DNA from: Acanthochromis polyacanthus
Lineage: Eukaryota > Chordata > Actinopteri > Pomacentridae
Direction of reading: 5' to 3'
NCBI RefSeq assembly: GCF_021347895.1
Contig: NC_067131.1
Coordinates: forward strand, 5,980,653-6,044,652
Length of the DNA: 64,000 nucleotides
Below, one piece after another: positions 13,097 through 27,100 of this stretch. How positions within the stretch are numbered: the first letter of the stretch is position 1; the number at the start of each line of letters is the position of its first letter. The position numbers and the translations under genes were made by a program. The notes under the pieces are model-generated. The model searched no databases and was not told the DNA's origin. It saw only the letters and a program-made list of their open reading frames with translations.

Positions 13097-14762
13097 AATA
13101 AATATACAAACAGATATGATCTTGCAAACACTTTTTTTTTTGTCATTTGAATATCTCACTTCCTCTCTACACACTTATGTCTGCTGTCAAATCAGAAAAA
13201 TAGCTTTAAAATTAGACGCTAGTAAGTCAAAAATTTTGACAAAGATGCAATGACTGATAGACAGAGCAGTACAATGTACTTTTCATGGCCTTCTGTCATA
13301 TTCAGCAGCTATAGCGACCGGTTCATTTGCAGTCGTGATGCAGTCATACTGATAAAATGACCCAACTGTTTCTAGAGAAGTTCAAAATGAAACGTCCTTA
13401 ATCGTGAGGGTTTTTTTTGGTAACATTTCTATGTCATGATAAAACTGTCTCGCAAGATCTTGAACTAATTTAGTCATCACAGTTGTTGCAATGATGCGGA
13501 AATCAAAAACTCACGTAGGCCCTACGACGTTTCCTGGACGCTTACACATGATGAGAAGCCTGTTAAACTTTCCCAGACTTTATTTATAAGTTGTATAAGA
13601 ACTTTGTGAAGTATTTTTAGAATGGAGTTTTTTATTTTTGGACTAAAAGTGTCAGATATCTAAACTTTGGCTTAACGTGTTTGTCACATATATCAGACAA
13701 AAAACATTGCAAAAACAGACAATCATCTGCTTCACTGAGGCAAAAATAGAAGACTTCAGATGTAAAAATCTTTTCAATAAAGAAAAAAGATGAATGCAGC
13801 AAGGTGTAGATGAAGTTAGAGAATATAGAGGAAGAATTATCTCCTGTTACTATAGTTAGAAAAGTTATCATTGGGCTAAACTAAATTCTTAGACAGCAGA
13901 TGATCTTCTTGTTAGTTATTTATTGTGTTACGGGACTTTACAGGTGAACTTTCTCCCATCACCAACACCTCCATCTCTTCCCCTGGACTATTTAATGGAT
14001 CAATCACCCAGATAACAGAGTATTAATAACCTATAAGGTGGAAAAACCCAATCTTGCTCAACGGTTTGCAAACATTTTAGTCACAACCTGTACCTGATTG
14101 CGTGCTGTGTAAATCATCAGAAGACTAAATCCAAGGCACATAGTGTGAGAAACGCTGTTCTAGCTAGCCTGCACTCACTGTGACATTAATCAGAATCAGT
14201 TCTGTTGCCAAGTAGGTTTTCATGTTCATGTTTTGGTGCATAATAACAGTGACATGTAGAAGACAGATTGCAAAGGCAAGTGTTGTAATTTAGTGGACTT
14301 AGTGTTACAAAACAAATAAGGAACAACGATTACAGGTCAAATCAACTGCAAGTGTAGGAAATATAGTCAAAAGAGTTATTTAGTGTGCAGGAATGTGCAA
14401 ATTGTTCACCTGAGAATGGGTAAAGTTCCAAAATGCTTGGTGTAACCAATTTGAGATGCATGAAGGATGAATTACAATCACATTTTAAAAAGCTGTGTTT
14501 TAAAGTAAAGCATTGACTTGGTGTCCATGGTGGAGGGAGAGGGAGAAAAGTAGTGGTGATGGAGGTCTCTGGTCCAGATAGACTTCAACCTTCTGTCCAG
14601 ATGGGAGGGGAATGAGCATTTAATGTGTGCAAAGCATAGAAAAAAAAGTGGGATAGTCCACCAGTATCTTTTATACTCATTATACACTAAGATAACTTAA
14701 AGAAGACACAATTATTAGGTTATAACTTAAAAACTACTGGACTGGACAAGACTCCAATGTTT
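13097..14762. other. Non-coding, no gene seen
   Basis: No recognisable exon, RNA gene or transposon. The region lies upstream of the cyth1 promoter, and would be intron if exon 1A is used. Confidence 0.45.
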
Positions 14763-14775
14763 AGAACAACACCTC

Positions 14776-14806
<31 letters not shown>

Positions 14807-14870
14807 TATATAGACAGATAGATAGATAGATGACACAGACAGACAGACAGATAGTTAGATAGATAGATAT
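14763..14870. repeat. (CAGA)n/(GATA)n compound microsatellite
   Basis: Tandem CAGA and GATA tetramers, ending about 20 bases before the cyth1 promoter CCAAT-type box. Confidence 0.92.
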
Positions 14871-14884
14871 ACGGGGTCTGTTTG

Positions 14885-15089
14885 CTGCTCTTTGATTGGC
14901 TGCCTCCGCCGAGGCTCCGCCCCCTGCCTCCTGCTCTACACCGGCTGTCTCTCTACAGTCAGTTGTCATTAAGTGCCGCTCTAACGGTGACTGAGTGACA
15001 ACAAATACATTATTTTCGACTTTTAAAGTTACTTTAAAGTGACAAAATTGGCGTTATTTCCCGGGTCAGCGCTCCCCAATAGCACCAAC
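14885..15089 (+). promoter_or_regulatory. Main cyth1 promoter and 5' leader
   Basis: GC content rises sharply after the microsatellite. GATTGG (an inverted CCAAT box) is at 14894-14899 and a GC box CCGCCCC at 14917-14923; no TATA box is visible at the usual distance. This is the pattern of a broadly expressed vertebrate gene. The ATG at 15090 lies in a strong Kozak context (A at -3, G at +4). The exact transcription start cannot be read from sequence. Confidence 0.6.
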
Positions 15090-15117
15090 ATGGTTTTGAA
15101 GTCGGAGGACGGAGTTG
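15090..15117 (+). CDS. cyth1: cyth1 exon 1 (standard start)
   Basis: Encodes MVLKSEDGV plus one base, followed by the donor GTAAGT. The start is chosen for its Kozak context and because the exon joins in phase 1 to exon 2. The first residues differ from mammalian cytohesin-1, as expected for this variable N terminus. Confidence 0.88.
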
Positions 15118-18100
15118 GTAAGTTGTCTGAGCCGCTTTAGTTAAACGGCGCTAACCTAGAGGCTAACCAGGTTAGCTAGCAAGTAGCATAACTTTATGGT
15201 GGTAACCGATAGATGACTGAAACGAGCCCGACGAGTTGAACGAATAGGAGGTAGTTTGACGTGTTTTGGCGTTTAATTTTCCTGTCAACAGAGCGACAGC
15301 AACAAGTCCTCGTGTGACTGGTTTGTTAAAGCTCTTTGGCAGACTTTATTAACTGGCACAAGGGATCTATTATTATTAATCTGGATTGGGGCCAGACCTC
15401 ATGGGGGGTCGTGCTTACTGCGCAGCGCTCCATAGTTCATGTGTCTATAAATACAGTCAATGCGCCCATTTATTGGTTGGACATGAATGAACTGCCCTCG
15501 AATATACTCAGTTGACTTGGCTGCAGGCACTTCTGTGTTCAGTCTCCCAAGTTGTGGCCAAAGAGTTGGACGCTGTCAGCAGTAGGAGGTTGTGGGGAGA
15601 CTGCAAGAGGCCAGCAAAGACAAATAAAAAGGGCTGCGACTAACACTTTTTATTAATTGTCAGTTATGTTTTTTGACTAATTGATTAGTTTCTTGGTCTA
15701 GAAAGTGTCAGAAAATGATTCCCAAAGCCAAAGGTTTGTACACAAACCAAGGATATTCAGTTTATTGTCACAGATGCGCAACAAAACCAGAGGATATTTA
15801 CATTTAAGGCTCTTTTCTCTTTTAAAAAATTATCAAAACTGATCAACTGATTATCAAAAGTGTGTTTTTAAAGCAGAAAAATTGAGCTGCCATACCATTT
15901 TCTGTCACTAAGATGGGGAAAAACCTATCAAAATCAGTACCAGCTCATCCTGTCGAGTAGTAAAAACAGAAGCACCACTTGTACAGGTGCACTTTCAAAG
16001 CTATTTTCCACTCGTCAGCCTGACTGCTACCTTATTTTTAAACAGATAGTTTTACTAGTGGTTGCTCTTTTTTTCCCCATTGTTTCTATTTGAATGACTT
16101 TTCCACCCTGAGAGAAAAGCTCACGTTGTCAGAAGCTTCACCACTTTCTCCCTCCGTGACATAAGGATGTTTTTTGGCGTGTGTCGGAGCACATGTTGTT
16201 CTCATCTGATTTTCTTGTGCTGTTTGTTTTCACCTTCTCACTTGTTGGACTTTTGAGCCTTGAGGCAGCTCGAATGCAACCAGGAAGGAGGATTATATCA
16301 CAGTTTGAGCTAGTTATCCTCGGGTCAGGAAACACTGAAACGGACAATTATGGCCTTGTGAACGCTGAAATGGACATTAAAATTCTTAACCTCAGAGTGC
16401 TGATGTCTGTCTCTTCGCCTTGGGTCCTCGATCATGCTCATCTGTGACCAAGCACATGTGACAAGCAGAAGAAAAGGCTTCTTCTAGAGCACAGAGAACG
16501 TGTTTAGTGGTTTTGTGTTTGTTATATTTTGGCATTGAGGTGACGCGAGTAAACGTCTTGCATTATATTGTTCTAAAACAATGCAAAACTCCACCTCTTG
16601 TACTCGCCTTACCTCTCGGACACCGGTGTCCACGTGGGGGAGCCGGTGTTTGATGCTCCACTCATAGATGGAGGGAGGAGTCAAGATGGACAGAAGGAGG
16701 GGGGAGGTAGATGAGAGTTCAAGGGTTTCCCCCTCCTCACACACACTCGCCAACACACTCGTCCTCATCCTCATTTAGCTGCAGGCCTGCTGCCCTCCTC
16801 TCCCCTCTGCTGGACTGAGGATTAGAGGGGCAGGGAGACTGGACTGGAGGACCACAGGATTGGGATTGGAAAGCTCGGGGCAGGGCTGGTCTATTTCTGT
16901 GCTGCTGGAAACACCACACTTGACTGCAGGAAAAAAGCTGGAATTGGTGACTAAGTTGGAGCTGTGGAGCTGCATCAGAGCTTGTAGGAATATTCTGAGC
17001 TGAAGTGATTGCTCTGGGACCTCTGCAGACAGAAGCTTTCTCTGGTATGAACCTCAGGATTATGACATAAATGTGTAGGCGTGTTGTCATAACTTCTGCT
17101 TTTTTTTTTTTCTTTTTTTTTTTGCAGAAAATTACCTGAATGAGTGTGTGTGCATGTGTGTGTTGTCACGTCTTCTTGAGAAATCTCATGAGTGCCGGAA
17201 ACCGAGAAAGAACTCACGGTAGCTGCAGATTGATTAATGTGGTTTGTTCTTTCACGTACGTCAGCGCATCTTCAGGAGGATGTGGTGCGTTGCCAACTTA
17301 TAAAGCAGATAGTAGAAGTGTGAAAGAGAGGAGCTTTGGGCCTGAGTTTGTTGGTTGTCCGGAGCAGCTGGTCATCATCAGCATGGCTATGACAAGGTGT
17401 CCCATTACTTGGCATCACAAACACACACTTGACGACCTCGAGACTATGCGAAGCAGCTGGCTGAAGACGCATGTTGTTATTTACGTCAGAATGTGTGTGT
17501 TTTTGTGTTTAAAAAAAGAGGATGAAATGACAGTGTTTCATAAGCCGGTGTAAACACCTGTTCTTATTTCCTCTGTTAACAACAGGACAGAGAAGGGGAA
17601 GTGAGCGTAAAATGCCAGTTTCACTGCCTCTCCGCTCACAATAGTGCGTTATTCTCGTCCTCAGGTTTATAATAAGAGCTGCTCCGGCCTACTTAAACCT
17701 TTCTCTGCGGGTATGGGGTGTGTGGGTGTGTAATGAACCAGTGCGTCACTGTCTGTGTGTTTGCAGTATGTAAATTATATGAGTATCCGAGGCGCCAATA
17801 CACCTCGGAATTGCATGAATTTGCCTTGCAGAGCCAGACATGTCTCCAAACTTTTAAATGACTTGACAAGAAAATTATGCTGAAATATTTTAAAAATTCA
17901 GCTTCTCAAAGGACTTGCAAGCTTTCAGTAACGATAAACGGAGGACATTTAGGTTTTGTTGTCAGATAGAACAACAATAGTTTGCAGGTTAATCAATAAT
18001 CCTTGCTCCTGCTTGTTAGATCACAACATAGCATGTCACTTTAAAGGTACAGTAGCTTGTAAACTCTGTCAATCTGGTTTAAAGATCTGTGGAAAGCCAA

Positions 18101-21100
18101 GTGGACTTTAAAATTTCCAAGGTTAACCTTCACACTGGAGTCTTTTTCTTCCTTCAGAGTCTAAACAGATGAAGATGGTACAGCTCTTTTTGTCTGGTAT
18201 TTTTTCTGGTCGTGCAGGTTATGTCAGGGTCCAGATGCTCAAATTAACCGAGCATGTTTTGGTCTCACATTGTTTCCCCAGAGGCTGACGCTGAGTAGCT
18301 TGGCCATGATGGCGACGAGAAATGAACGGTTTCCTTGAGCTCCTCAGCAGGAATCCTCTAATGAAGCTGACAAACAGCAGCAGCACAGCTTGATTTGTCC
18401 TCCGTGGCTGCTTGTTACTCGACATAATTTGTGCCTTTTCTTCCCCTTTTCGCTACTTCGCATATTTTAAAAACAAAATCCGTGGCAGAGGCTTTATGAT
18501 GAGGCGCCCAGAAGAGGAAGAGCAATTTTATTTGACAGTGCAGAGGTGTGATGTTTGAAATATGCAGATCACTACACTGCTGCATTCCTTGTCTCATTTT
18601 TCTTTTCTTGAGAAAAGCCACAGATCTGCACTTCCCTCCTTATCCCACCTTATCATTCCTCTGCAGATATTGTTCGTGTGTGTGGGCACAAGAACTTCTG
18701 TTCTATCAGAGTACACACTTGGTCAGTTCTGGGTGTGTTTTATATGAAGGGTGGACAGCAACACAATCAGCTCGACGTATACAGCAACATATCAAATCTG
18801 ATGTGACATTTAAAGAGCGAGTCGGTGACATCAGTGAATTCATGTATGGTGAAATGTAACATTTAGAGTTGTTTTTGTAGCTGTAGGATGCACAGGGAGC
18901 AGCTGGGATCACTTATGTACGGCTACTCAACCCAAATGAATGCTACGGTGCCCGACTAATTTAGAAGTTTGCGAACATGAAAGAAAACTTTGACGATCTG
19001 CGACTGTTGCTCTCGCTGGCGCCAGTACTAGACGTTCCCTTTGACGTTCGTTTTATTAAGTTGAGTGTTTTTTTGTTTTTTTTTCTTTCTGTGTTGAATC
19101 AATAATGGGCATCTTGTCTCCATAACAAAACCTTCAGTTAATACTTGGGATAAACTGTATCAAAAACAGCAGTAATGTTGAAGGCCACGGGGCCTAGAAA
19201 CGTTTGAAAGAACTCTTGGTTTCCACCACAGAAACCAGGGTCTAAATTAAGTTTAGAGGGAATTATTTTGCCCGCAAGAAAGTAGCACTATTTTATGGTT
19301 TGGGAACTTTAGGAGCTGCATTTCTGATTCATTGAGCACTTACAGCATTTTATTTTAGCGAAAAATCTAATAGCTGCCATCTGCTTCAACACCTCAGCAT
19401 GAGGTTAGAGAAGAAAGCGATAGATGGGCGACGAAGTACGGTCACATGTGAAAATATCAGCCATATGGAGTTACTTCCCTATATTTAATCAAGTGTGTTG
19501 TTTCAATTCAAGAGCATTTTTTCTCCGTTTCATGTGCTATTCTCAAAAACCCTCTTTTTCTAATTGTCCCTGCTCAATGCAAATCTGCTCAAAACTGTTT
19601 GTCTGCATTGTGATATGCGTCCACTGCTCATTATGTGCCTCAATCGCTGTCTTGTAGAGTTTTTAAGGTCAATACACACACCAGAGTCTGTATTTTTACT
19701 ATAATAGTTACGCATCCTATTAGCCCCATAGCACATTAGCTTCCAGTTGCTTTGCTAGAGGATAAAATTAGGTCAATTAGGTTTTTTTTTTTTACAGCAT
19801 CCCTTAAGGGTGGTTGCTGTTTAACCGGGTCCAGCGTGGATCAGCCAAATGAAGGACCTCAATTAACTCTTTTGTTTTAATGGTGCTATCACTTTCATCA
19901 GATTTAATTGGGAAGGGCGTAGATCACTATCTGGAATAAAGATAGAAAAGTAACCCCTTACAGCAGTCATTTTATTAGAAGACTAATTCACCCAATCTTT
20001 CCAGGTCAACCCACAATCTGACCTTTCAGTTCTCTAAGGAAAATTTCCTTGGGCTAAACATTTTAGTGTGTTGAGAGGAACATGAATGTCCAATATGTAT
20101 ACTGACAGTCAATAGAAACTTTGAGGTAGAAATGTAGGCAGAATTCTACTTGTAGGGGGGTTGTAATTATTCATTGTGGATTTACTGATGATCTAGTGCC
20201 CTGGTAGTTGAGATAATGATGAGTTGTCATTTTGTCATGATTCATTGCACATGGGTTGGTCACTTTGCAAAAGTGAACCAAATACACACCAAGCAATACT
20301 CAGTGAGTATCTGCACAATTTGAGAATGGGTTTGAAGGCCTATATAAAGGCCCAAAAAAGGCCACCATTGTTAGTCCAGTGAACAGCATCATGCCGCGTC
20401 TATCACATGAACAACGTCTCCGGGCACTGGGTATGGTGGAGGCCGGTTTGAGCTCCAGTGATGTATCCAGGCGTATGGGCTGTTCCCAACCCACAATCAG
20501 AAGCCTGGTCCAAAGCATGCGCCGACGGATTGCTGCCTGCATCGAAGCAAATGAGGCCATACTCGGTATTGACTGTTGTGACTTTGTGTTTGGCAGGTGC
20601 CATTTTCTTTTGTGAAATTTTTTATTTTGAAATCATTCTTGGAACTTTAGATTTTTGTTTCTGTATGCCAATATGCTAAACAAATGATTCATATGAAGAA
20701 AATCCAGTTTCGGGCTTCAAAATAAAAATTATGTTGAAAAATATGGTCTCAAAGTTTCTAATGACTGTCAGTGTATATTATTTCATCGCTGTACGTCCAA
20801 TAATTAATAAGACGTTTTATTAAAACCACAAATAATAGCTTCAAAAGAAAAGATCAACACAGTTATAAGGACTGATCATCTGGGTATCATAAGTGCTTTT
20901 AAAAAGTTTGTGCCAGTGAATTATGGAGTAACAGGAATACCTTAATAAAAGACAAATCTGTTAAGAAAATAAGGATATAAATATGTAAATATTAGCAGGA
21001 ATAAATAAATACATCTGTAAAAAAAATAGGAAAATAAATATGTAAATATAAAGAGAAATAAATAAGACAGATCTGTTAAAAAACAAGGAAATAAATGTGC

Positions 21101-24100
21101 AAATATAAAGTGAAATAAATAAATCTGTTAAAAAGTAATGAAATAAGTTTGTAAATATAAAGAGGAATAAATAAATAGATCTGTCAAGAAATAGAGAAAT
21201 AAATTTGTAAATAGAAAGACAGATAAATATTTTTTTAAATAAGGAAATATTTGTCTATAACATAAAGAGGAATAAATAAATATGGAAAAATAAAGGGAAA
21301 TTTTGTCTTTTCGCTTTTTATTATATTTTATTCCCTTTTTAGATTGACTTATTCTTTTGTTTATTCCTCTTTGTATTTACACATTTATATCCTTCGTTTT
21401 TTTTTTGTTTTTTTTTTTAAAGATTTATCTTTTATTTTGACACTCCTGTGACTCCAAAGTGAGTTAGTAGATGCTGAGATATAAATTGTGGGCCGAAGAT
21501 CTATTCCTACACTTGTTCCACTTTTGTGGCCTTTTTTTAAACACTACAATCTTTTGTTATTTTGCAGCTTACATTCCATTTTCATTTCTGTAATTCTCAT
21601 CTGGACATACCTGGTTACTCTCTACTTCATCTCAGTTTACACTCACAATGCTATAATCATTTCAAACACTTCTTTTTAAGTTTATCCTAAAATAACTCAA
21701 TCTTAATAAATCATTAATTATCAGGTGGTCAAGGCATATGATTTTATTATTAATAATATTCAGAAAATCAACATTGGTTGTTTGTCATTCGTTCTTATGT
21801 TTGTGTTCTGCTGTATCATGAATGAACTCTACTTTTTTATGTTGCATGTTCTGCAGTGGATGTGTATAAATTGTGAAGTCAATCCTAAAACAGTTGCAGC
21901 ACTTAGTTAACGGCACATTTCACTCTGATTAAAGCACTCAGTCAGTTTCATTAAATCAGCACCAGCCGTGTTGTTGTTGTTGTTGTTTTCACTCATTGTT
22001 CTGTGCAGAGGAGTTCAGTCTCTCAGTCTCCGACACCTACAGGTTTTCTATCATTAATTCAACACCGTTAGCAGAAAAACAGACATTTCTGCTAATTTAT
22101 GTGACTGAAAACGTGGCTCGGAATCTGAAAGCATGTTTGATTTTGTACAAAACAAGTCTGTTAACATTTTGCAGAGCCTTAATTAATTCAGGATTGTTGT
22201 TTTTAAAGATTTCTATGTTGTTGCTGAATTATTAGTATTACAGCTAAAAGTCATATTTCAGCTTGTTTGAAATCAGAAAGGTTTGATTTCATCCTCCAGC
22301 TCAGGTCGGGATGCTGGGGGGGGGGGGGGGGGGAGGTGATTTGACGGATCAGAGATTGTGTTGCCATAGTGACCCAGAGCAGTGGGACTCTCAGGTCTCT
22401 CTTGCTTTTTGTGGGCTTGTGTATATACAGTATTTCTATTGTGTGTGTGAGCAGGAGAGAATATTTGATCTTTATATCTGAGTGCTTTGTGTTCTCGTGT
22501 CCTCAGTGCCTGATGACCTCAGTCCAGAGGAGCGACAGGAGCTGGAGAGCATCCGCCGCCGAAAAGAAGAGCTACTGCTGGACATACAAGTAAGAACACA
22601 AACACACAAACGCTGTGTCCGGGCCTAGAAATGCTCTCTCTTCTTAAACTTCAGACTAAATCCAAGAGTTAATCTGGGGCCTAAGGCATGAAACTGTGTG
22701 GATTCATGACTAAAACACCGTACTGGAGCTATAGTCATCCAGAGGACGTCTTGCATGGAATCGATTTGACGTGGGAAAAGAAATAAATCTGCACATTATT
22801 TCTAGAATAACTGAATCATCCACTAAGATCTAATACATGCTAGCCTTATTAGCCTATATGAATGATAAGCCATCATAAAGAGCTACTATTTGGAACATAT
22901 TAAATAGTTCTAACCTCATTATTGCATACTGAAATGATAAGATTATGTATCAGATTTGGAGACCAGCATGTAGCTGCACTTATTCATCTCACAACTCATG
23001 ATCCCAGCACAAGAACTGTTAAGAATCATAATGCAGACAAGTTAGCGTCCTGTTTTTAGATGTTGGTTGTGGCGCTGTAAAGTGTACACTTGACTGTTTG
23101 GCCATCTTTTGTAACAAAATGGAGCCACACTGATGATTTTCTTTGACATGATGCCGGTTAATGTGGAGCTGACTTGGAGTAAACATTCAGAACAGGGGGT
23201 CCTCGTCTTAACCGTTCCTACAGTGTGACGTATGTCGATTTTCACCGCAAGTCGGAGGTCACCTGTAAACAAAGCTGTTATGTGCATCACTATATCGATC
23301 AGTTTACAGTATTTCTACAACGGCAGTCATTAACTCGCAATGAAACACGACTTCGTAGGAAAATAGCGACGAAAATGTAAACTGTGAGTCTGACTTGTGC
23401 TTGGGAGCCATTATGAAGTTAGGAAATGTAGCATGATCCAATGTGGTGGCAAATGTAAACAAAGCTGTCTTATACCGCCGCATGACTACATATTCATCCG
23501 CTCTGCTCGCCGACTAGTTCCACTGAAGCAGTTCCAACATACTGACAAAACGCCAAAAGTTGAACCGAGGACAAGACCCGTAATCAGTTCTGACGAAATG
23601 ATGTAAGTCAAGGATGTCGTAAACTGAGGACTTCCTGTAATCATTTTAATAAGTTACACCTAACAGTATCTATTAGTTTGGGCGAGTTCAAAGTTGTGAA
23701 AACATGGTGGTGTCCACGGGTAGTCTGTTCATCCCATTACCAACAATAATAATTAATCCTCTCTTTTTGAAAGTTCGTCACCAGAGATTTGGTCAGATTA
23801 AAGCATATCCACTAACCAGTCCTCCACCTGGAGACTGCAGCTCTGCTGTTTACACATAAAGCAGAAATATCCATTGATTTTGTCTGTGTTTGCCCAATGT
23901 ATAAAGAAACTCTTCTAAACATGATTTTATGGAACACATTCCCCATAAATACACAACCAAGTAAAAAGAACACTGAGTTAAATAAGATATTATAGCTACA
24001 AGAAATTTAAGCATATTTTTTTCTGCTTTCTTCAACATATTTTCCTCTAAACTCAGGAATCTGTTGCGATGTGTCCATTCAGGATGTTTATATGGTTGAT

Positions 24101-27100
24101 GATAATCATACGATTTATCTGTCAGCACTAACGTATAAATAAAATGTATTATTATCATTATTATTACTGACAACAATCACTGACATCCTAAATGTGTTGA
24201 CTCTCTAGCATGTTCAGTTCCTGTCCTGTTGGTCATTTGTATATAATCTCATAGTTATAAAATAGTTTCCACCTCATCGTGTTTTTGTCTTATCTGTAGT
24301 CTCACCACATGTTCTTCTGTATAAGTACTGGTTCATGTCCTTTTGTCTTGTTTTCGGTCTTGGACAACATGTTTTCTGAACAGAGCAGCCATAAAAAAAA
24401 GAAGTTTGTTTTTGTCCTCGTTGTGAACCTTGCGGTTGTCTGCACTCTGTAACGTTTTATTTTTTAAACCGTTCAATTTATGTCGAGCCAGAAACGAGCA
24501 GGAATTACACAGGCCCGGTTTGTTTTCCCCTCTTTGTTTGAACACCACATTGTAATTGTCTCCGTGTCCTTGAGTACAGTTGGACCTTCATGTCTAGACC
24601 AGTGTGCCTGGGGAGGTGTGTGGATGTATGTGTGTGTGTGTTTGGAGGGTTGGGGGGATCGGGGTATGACCACCGGAGCGTTACTGTACACATTTAAGAC
24701 AGATGATCCTCTTTGTGTGGGGGTTGGACCTTTGTAGATATGTGTGTGTCCTCTAGCTCTTTCTGCCTGGAGGGACGAGTTAACCCCTGCTTCAGTGCCT
24801 CATTCAACCTTAAATAAATTAGCAGGACTCCCCGTGTCAGCTCTATAGTTGGTAAATTCGTTTTAGCAGGATGGAGACCAGGCTCGGCCTTACATTCATG
24901 ATATGAATTCAAGATAAATTAATTCTCAAAGTGTAATAGAAAGCCAGAATGATAAAATAAACCATAAATAGCTCCTTGTCTACCTTTCAGCAGTGATATT
25001 TTTATGTTTTTCATGGTTTGTAGGAACAAAAATGAGTTCATATTTATGTATTCATGTACTGACAGCTAATACCATCCATTTGTTACATGGTGGAGATAAA
25101 TTGTCATTTTTTAAAAGCAAATATCTTCAAAAATTACATGAAAAATTATGTGACAAACTGGAGAAGCTTGATAACATCTGCACAGACTTAACTAGTTATG
25201 GGCATTTTTGTTGCTTTTTATATTTATGCATTTATACACCAGGCACATAAATGATATTCAAAAAAGCCACCGAAATAATCTCTTTATTCTGTCAGTATTT
25301 TTGTATTTAAGTGGCTAACTTTTGCCTGACTATTAGTGCTGAAAAAAATATATTAACAATAAAACCACTAAAAACTGGATCCTCACATTTGAAAATCTGG
25401 AACCACAATATATATTGCATGTTTGCTTTATGCACGCCTATTGAATTAAATTATTATTGAAACTACTATTGACTGGGTTTTTGTCAAACATCTAATTAAT
25501 CGCTTGACTGATTTCATTTCCTGTGTGACCGGTTACATTTAGATAGACTGGTATTTGTCCAGTACTGAATCTGACTTCACTGGAAAGATGTGATGGTTGA
25601 TTCTGCCGTATAGTATTTTTAATAGTGTTACCTAGAAAGTATCTCATGAATGTTTAAATGATGTCTCAGTCTGACAAGATACAAGAATAAACTTCTTAGG
25701 TAAAATTATATTTTTGGTCCCTGCTTTGCAACTTTACCTGCCAGTCTGGATCAAATTAGATATCATTAAAAAATAAACGTTTGAGTTGAGCTCCAGGAGC
25801 AGATTCAGTTTAGGCACCAGTGTCAGGTTGCAAATAAGACCTTGTTGAATCTTTCATTCATGATTTCACCAAGATTGTCACAAGTCTGACTAATTGAACC
25901 TTTAACGTTCCAAAGCGAGTCAAAGAAGTGACTGCAAAATGCAAAATTTGATGGAGGATCTTCATTTTAGTATTAGTCCATCTTCTTAAAGAAAGGAGTT
26001 TTTCATTTTTGGCTGCTTTGTCACTTTTTTAAACCTGTAGTGATGCCTGACACAAGTTGAGCTTCAGGCACAAAACCATCAGTGATTCATCTAGTTTATA
26101 TTTCAAAGATAAATAGAATGTTATACAGGGGGGCTCTTAGCTAAAATGTAAACAAAGTGTGTATGCATCACCATATGATCAGCTCTTTGGAAAAGTCATG
26201 AATACCACCCAGTTTCATGCATGTGTTAATCATTTTCCGAGAAGATAACAGAGTTTGTTGCGCTGTTTGTACAACTTGATCTAATAATGCTGATGTTCAT
26301 TGGGGTTTCACCTTGTTTCGAGCGTTTTATCTAATTTCCATGGAGATGGGTTTTCTTTTCTTCGAAGCACTGCCATCACAAGAGTCTAACTTACACTTGG
26401 AAGCCATAATGAAGGGCAAAAAGTTAGTGAATGCAGCACAATCCAAGGTGGCGTACAACCGGCGAATGTAAACAAAGCTGTTATAGCGCCGCATGACGAC
26501 GTATTTGTCGGCTCAGCTCGCCAACTCTTTTCACAAACCCAATTCTGATGTAGCAATGAAATGCTGTAGGTTGAGGACGTTGTACAGCGAGAACTCGATC
26601 GTAACCAGTTCTGACATAACCGTGAAACATTGTAGGTTGAGGACGTCATAAACCGCTCAGCTGTGTTGTGAGAATCAAACACAGCAGTGAGGAAAAAAAT
26701 AATACATACTTTTAAACCACCCGGACAGATTTAGAATGATTTGATAAGCTAGTCCAGGACAGAGTTTGGATTTAATAAAATGACTTTGAACCCGTCCACG
26801 TTGCTCAGTCAGCGAGGTGCGCAGCGACGACGCACAAAGCAACACACAAACACCGTCGCCGCCTCGAGGTGTGAGACGCCGTGAAAACTGATGGATGGAC
26901 TTTATCACCGAGGTCGACTCATTCGGCGTCCCTCCCCCTCAAAGCCCCGCCTCGCGTTGCCCCCGGGGGCTGATGGGTAATGAGCCGTGAAATATTCCAG
27001 TAATGGAGACGGAGGACGCTGTTAGTTTGTACAGGGGAGGGGGGGTTACCATGGAGACGCACATGGAGGAATCTTGTTTACCTTCGGCGAGGGCGACGCA

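Noticed and set aside
16181..16447. Frame of 88 codons with a hydrophobic start in cyth1 intron 1
   Set aside because: No splice sites, no homology recognised, and no codon bias like the real exons.
23193..23640. Assignment of the three-copy repeat to a named transposon superfamily
   Set aside because: Candidate 8-bp flanks (ATTCAGAA and TAATCATT) do not match and the inverted ends are weak, so the class was left open.
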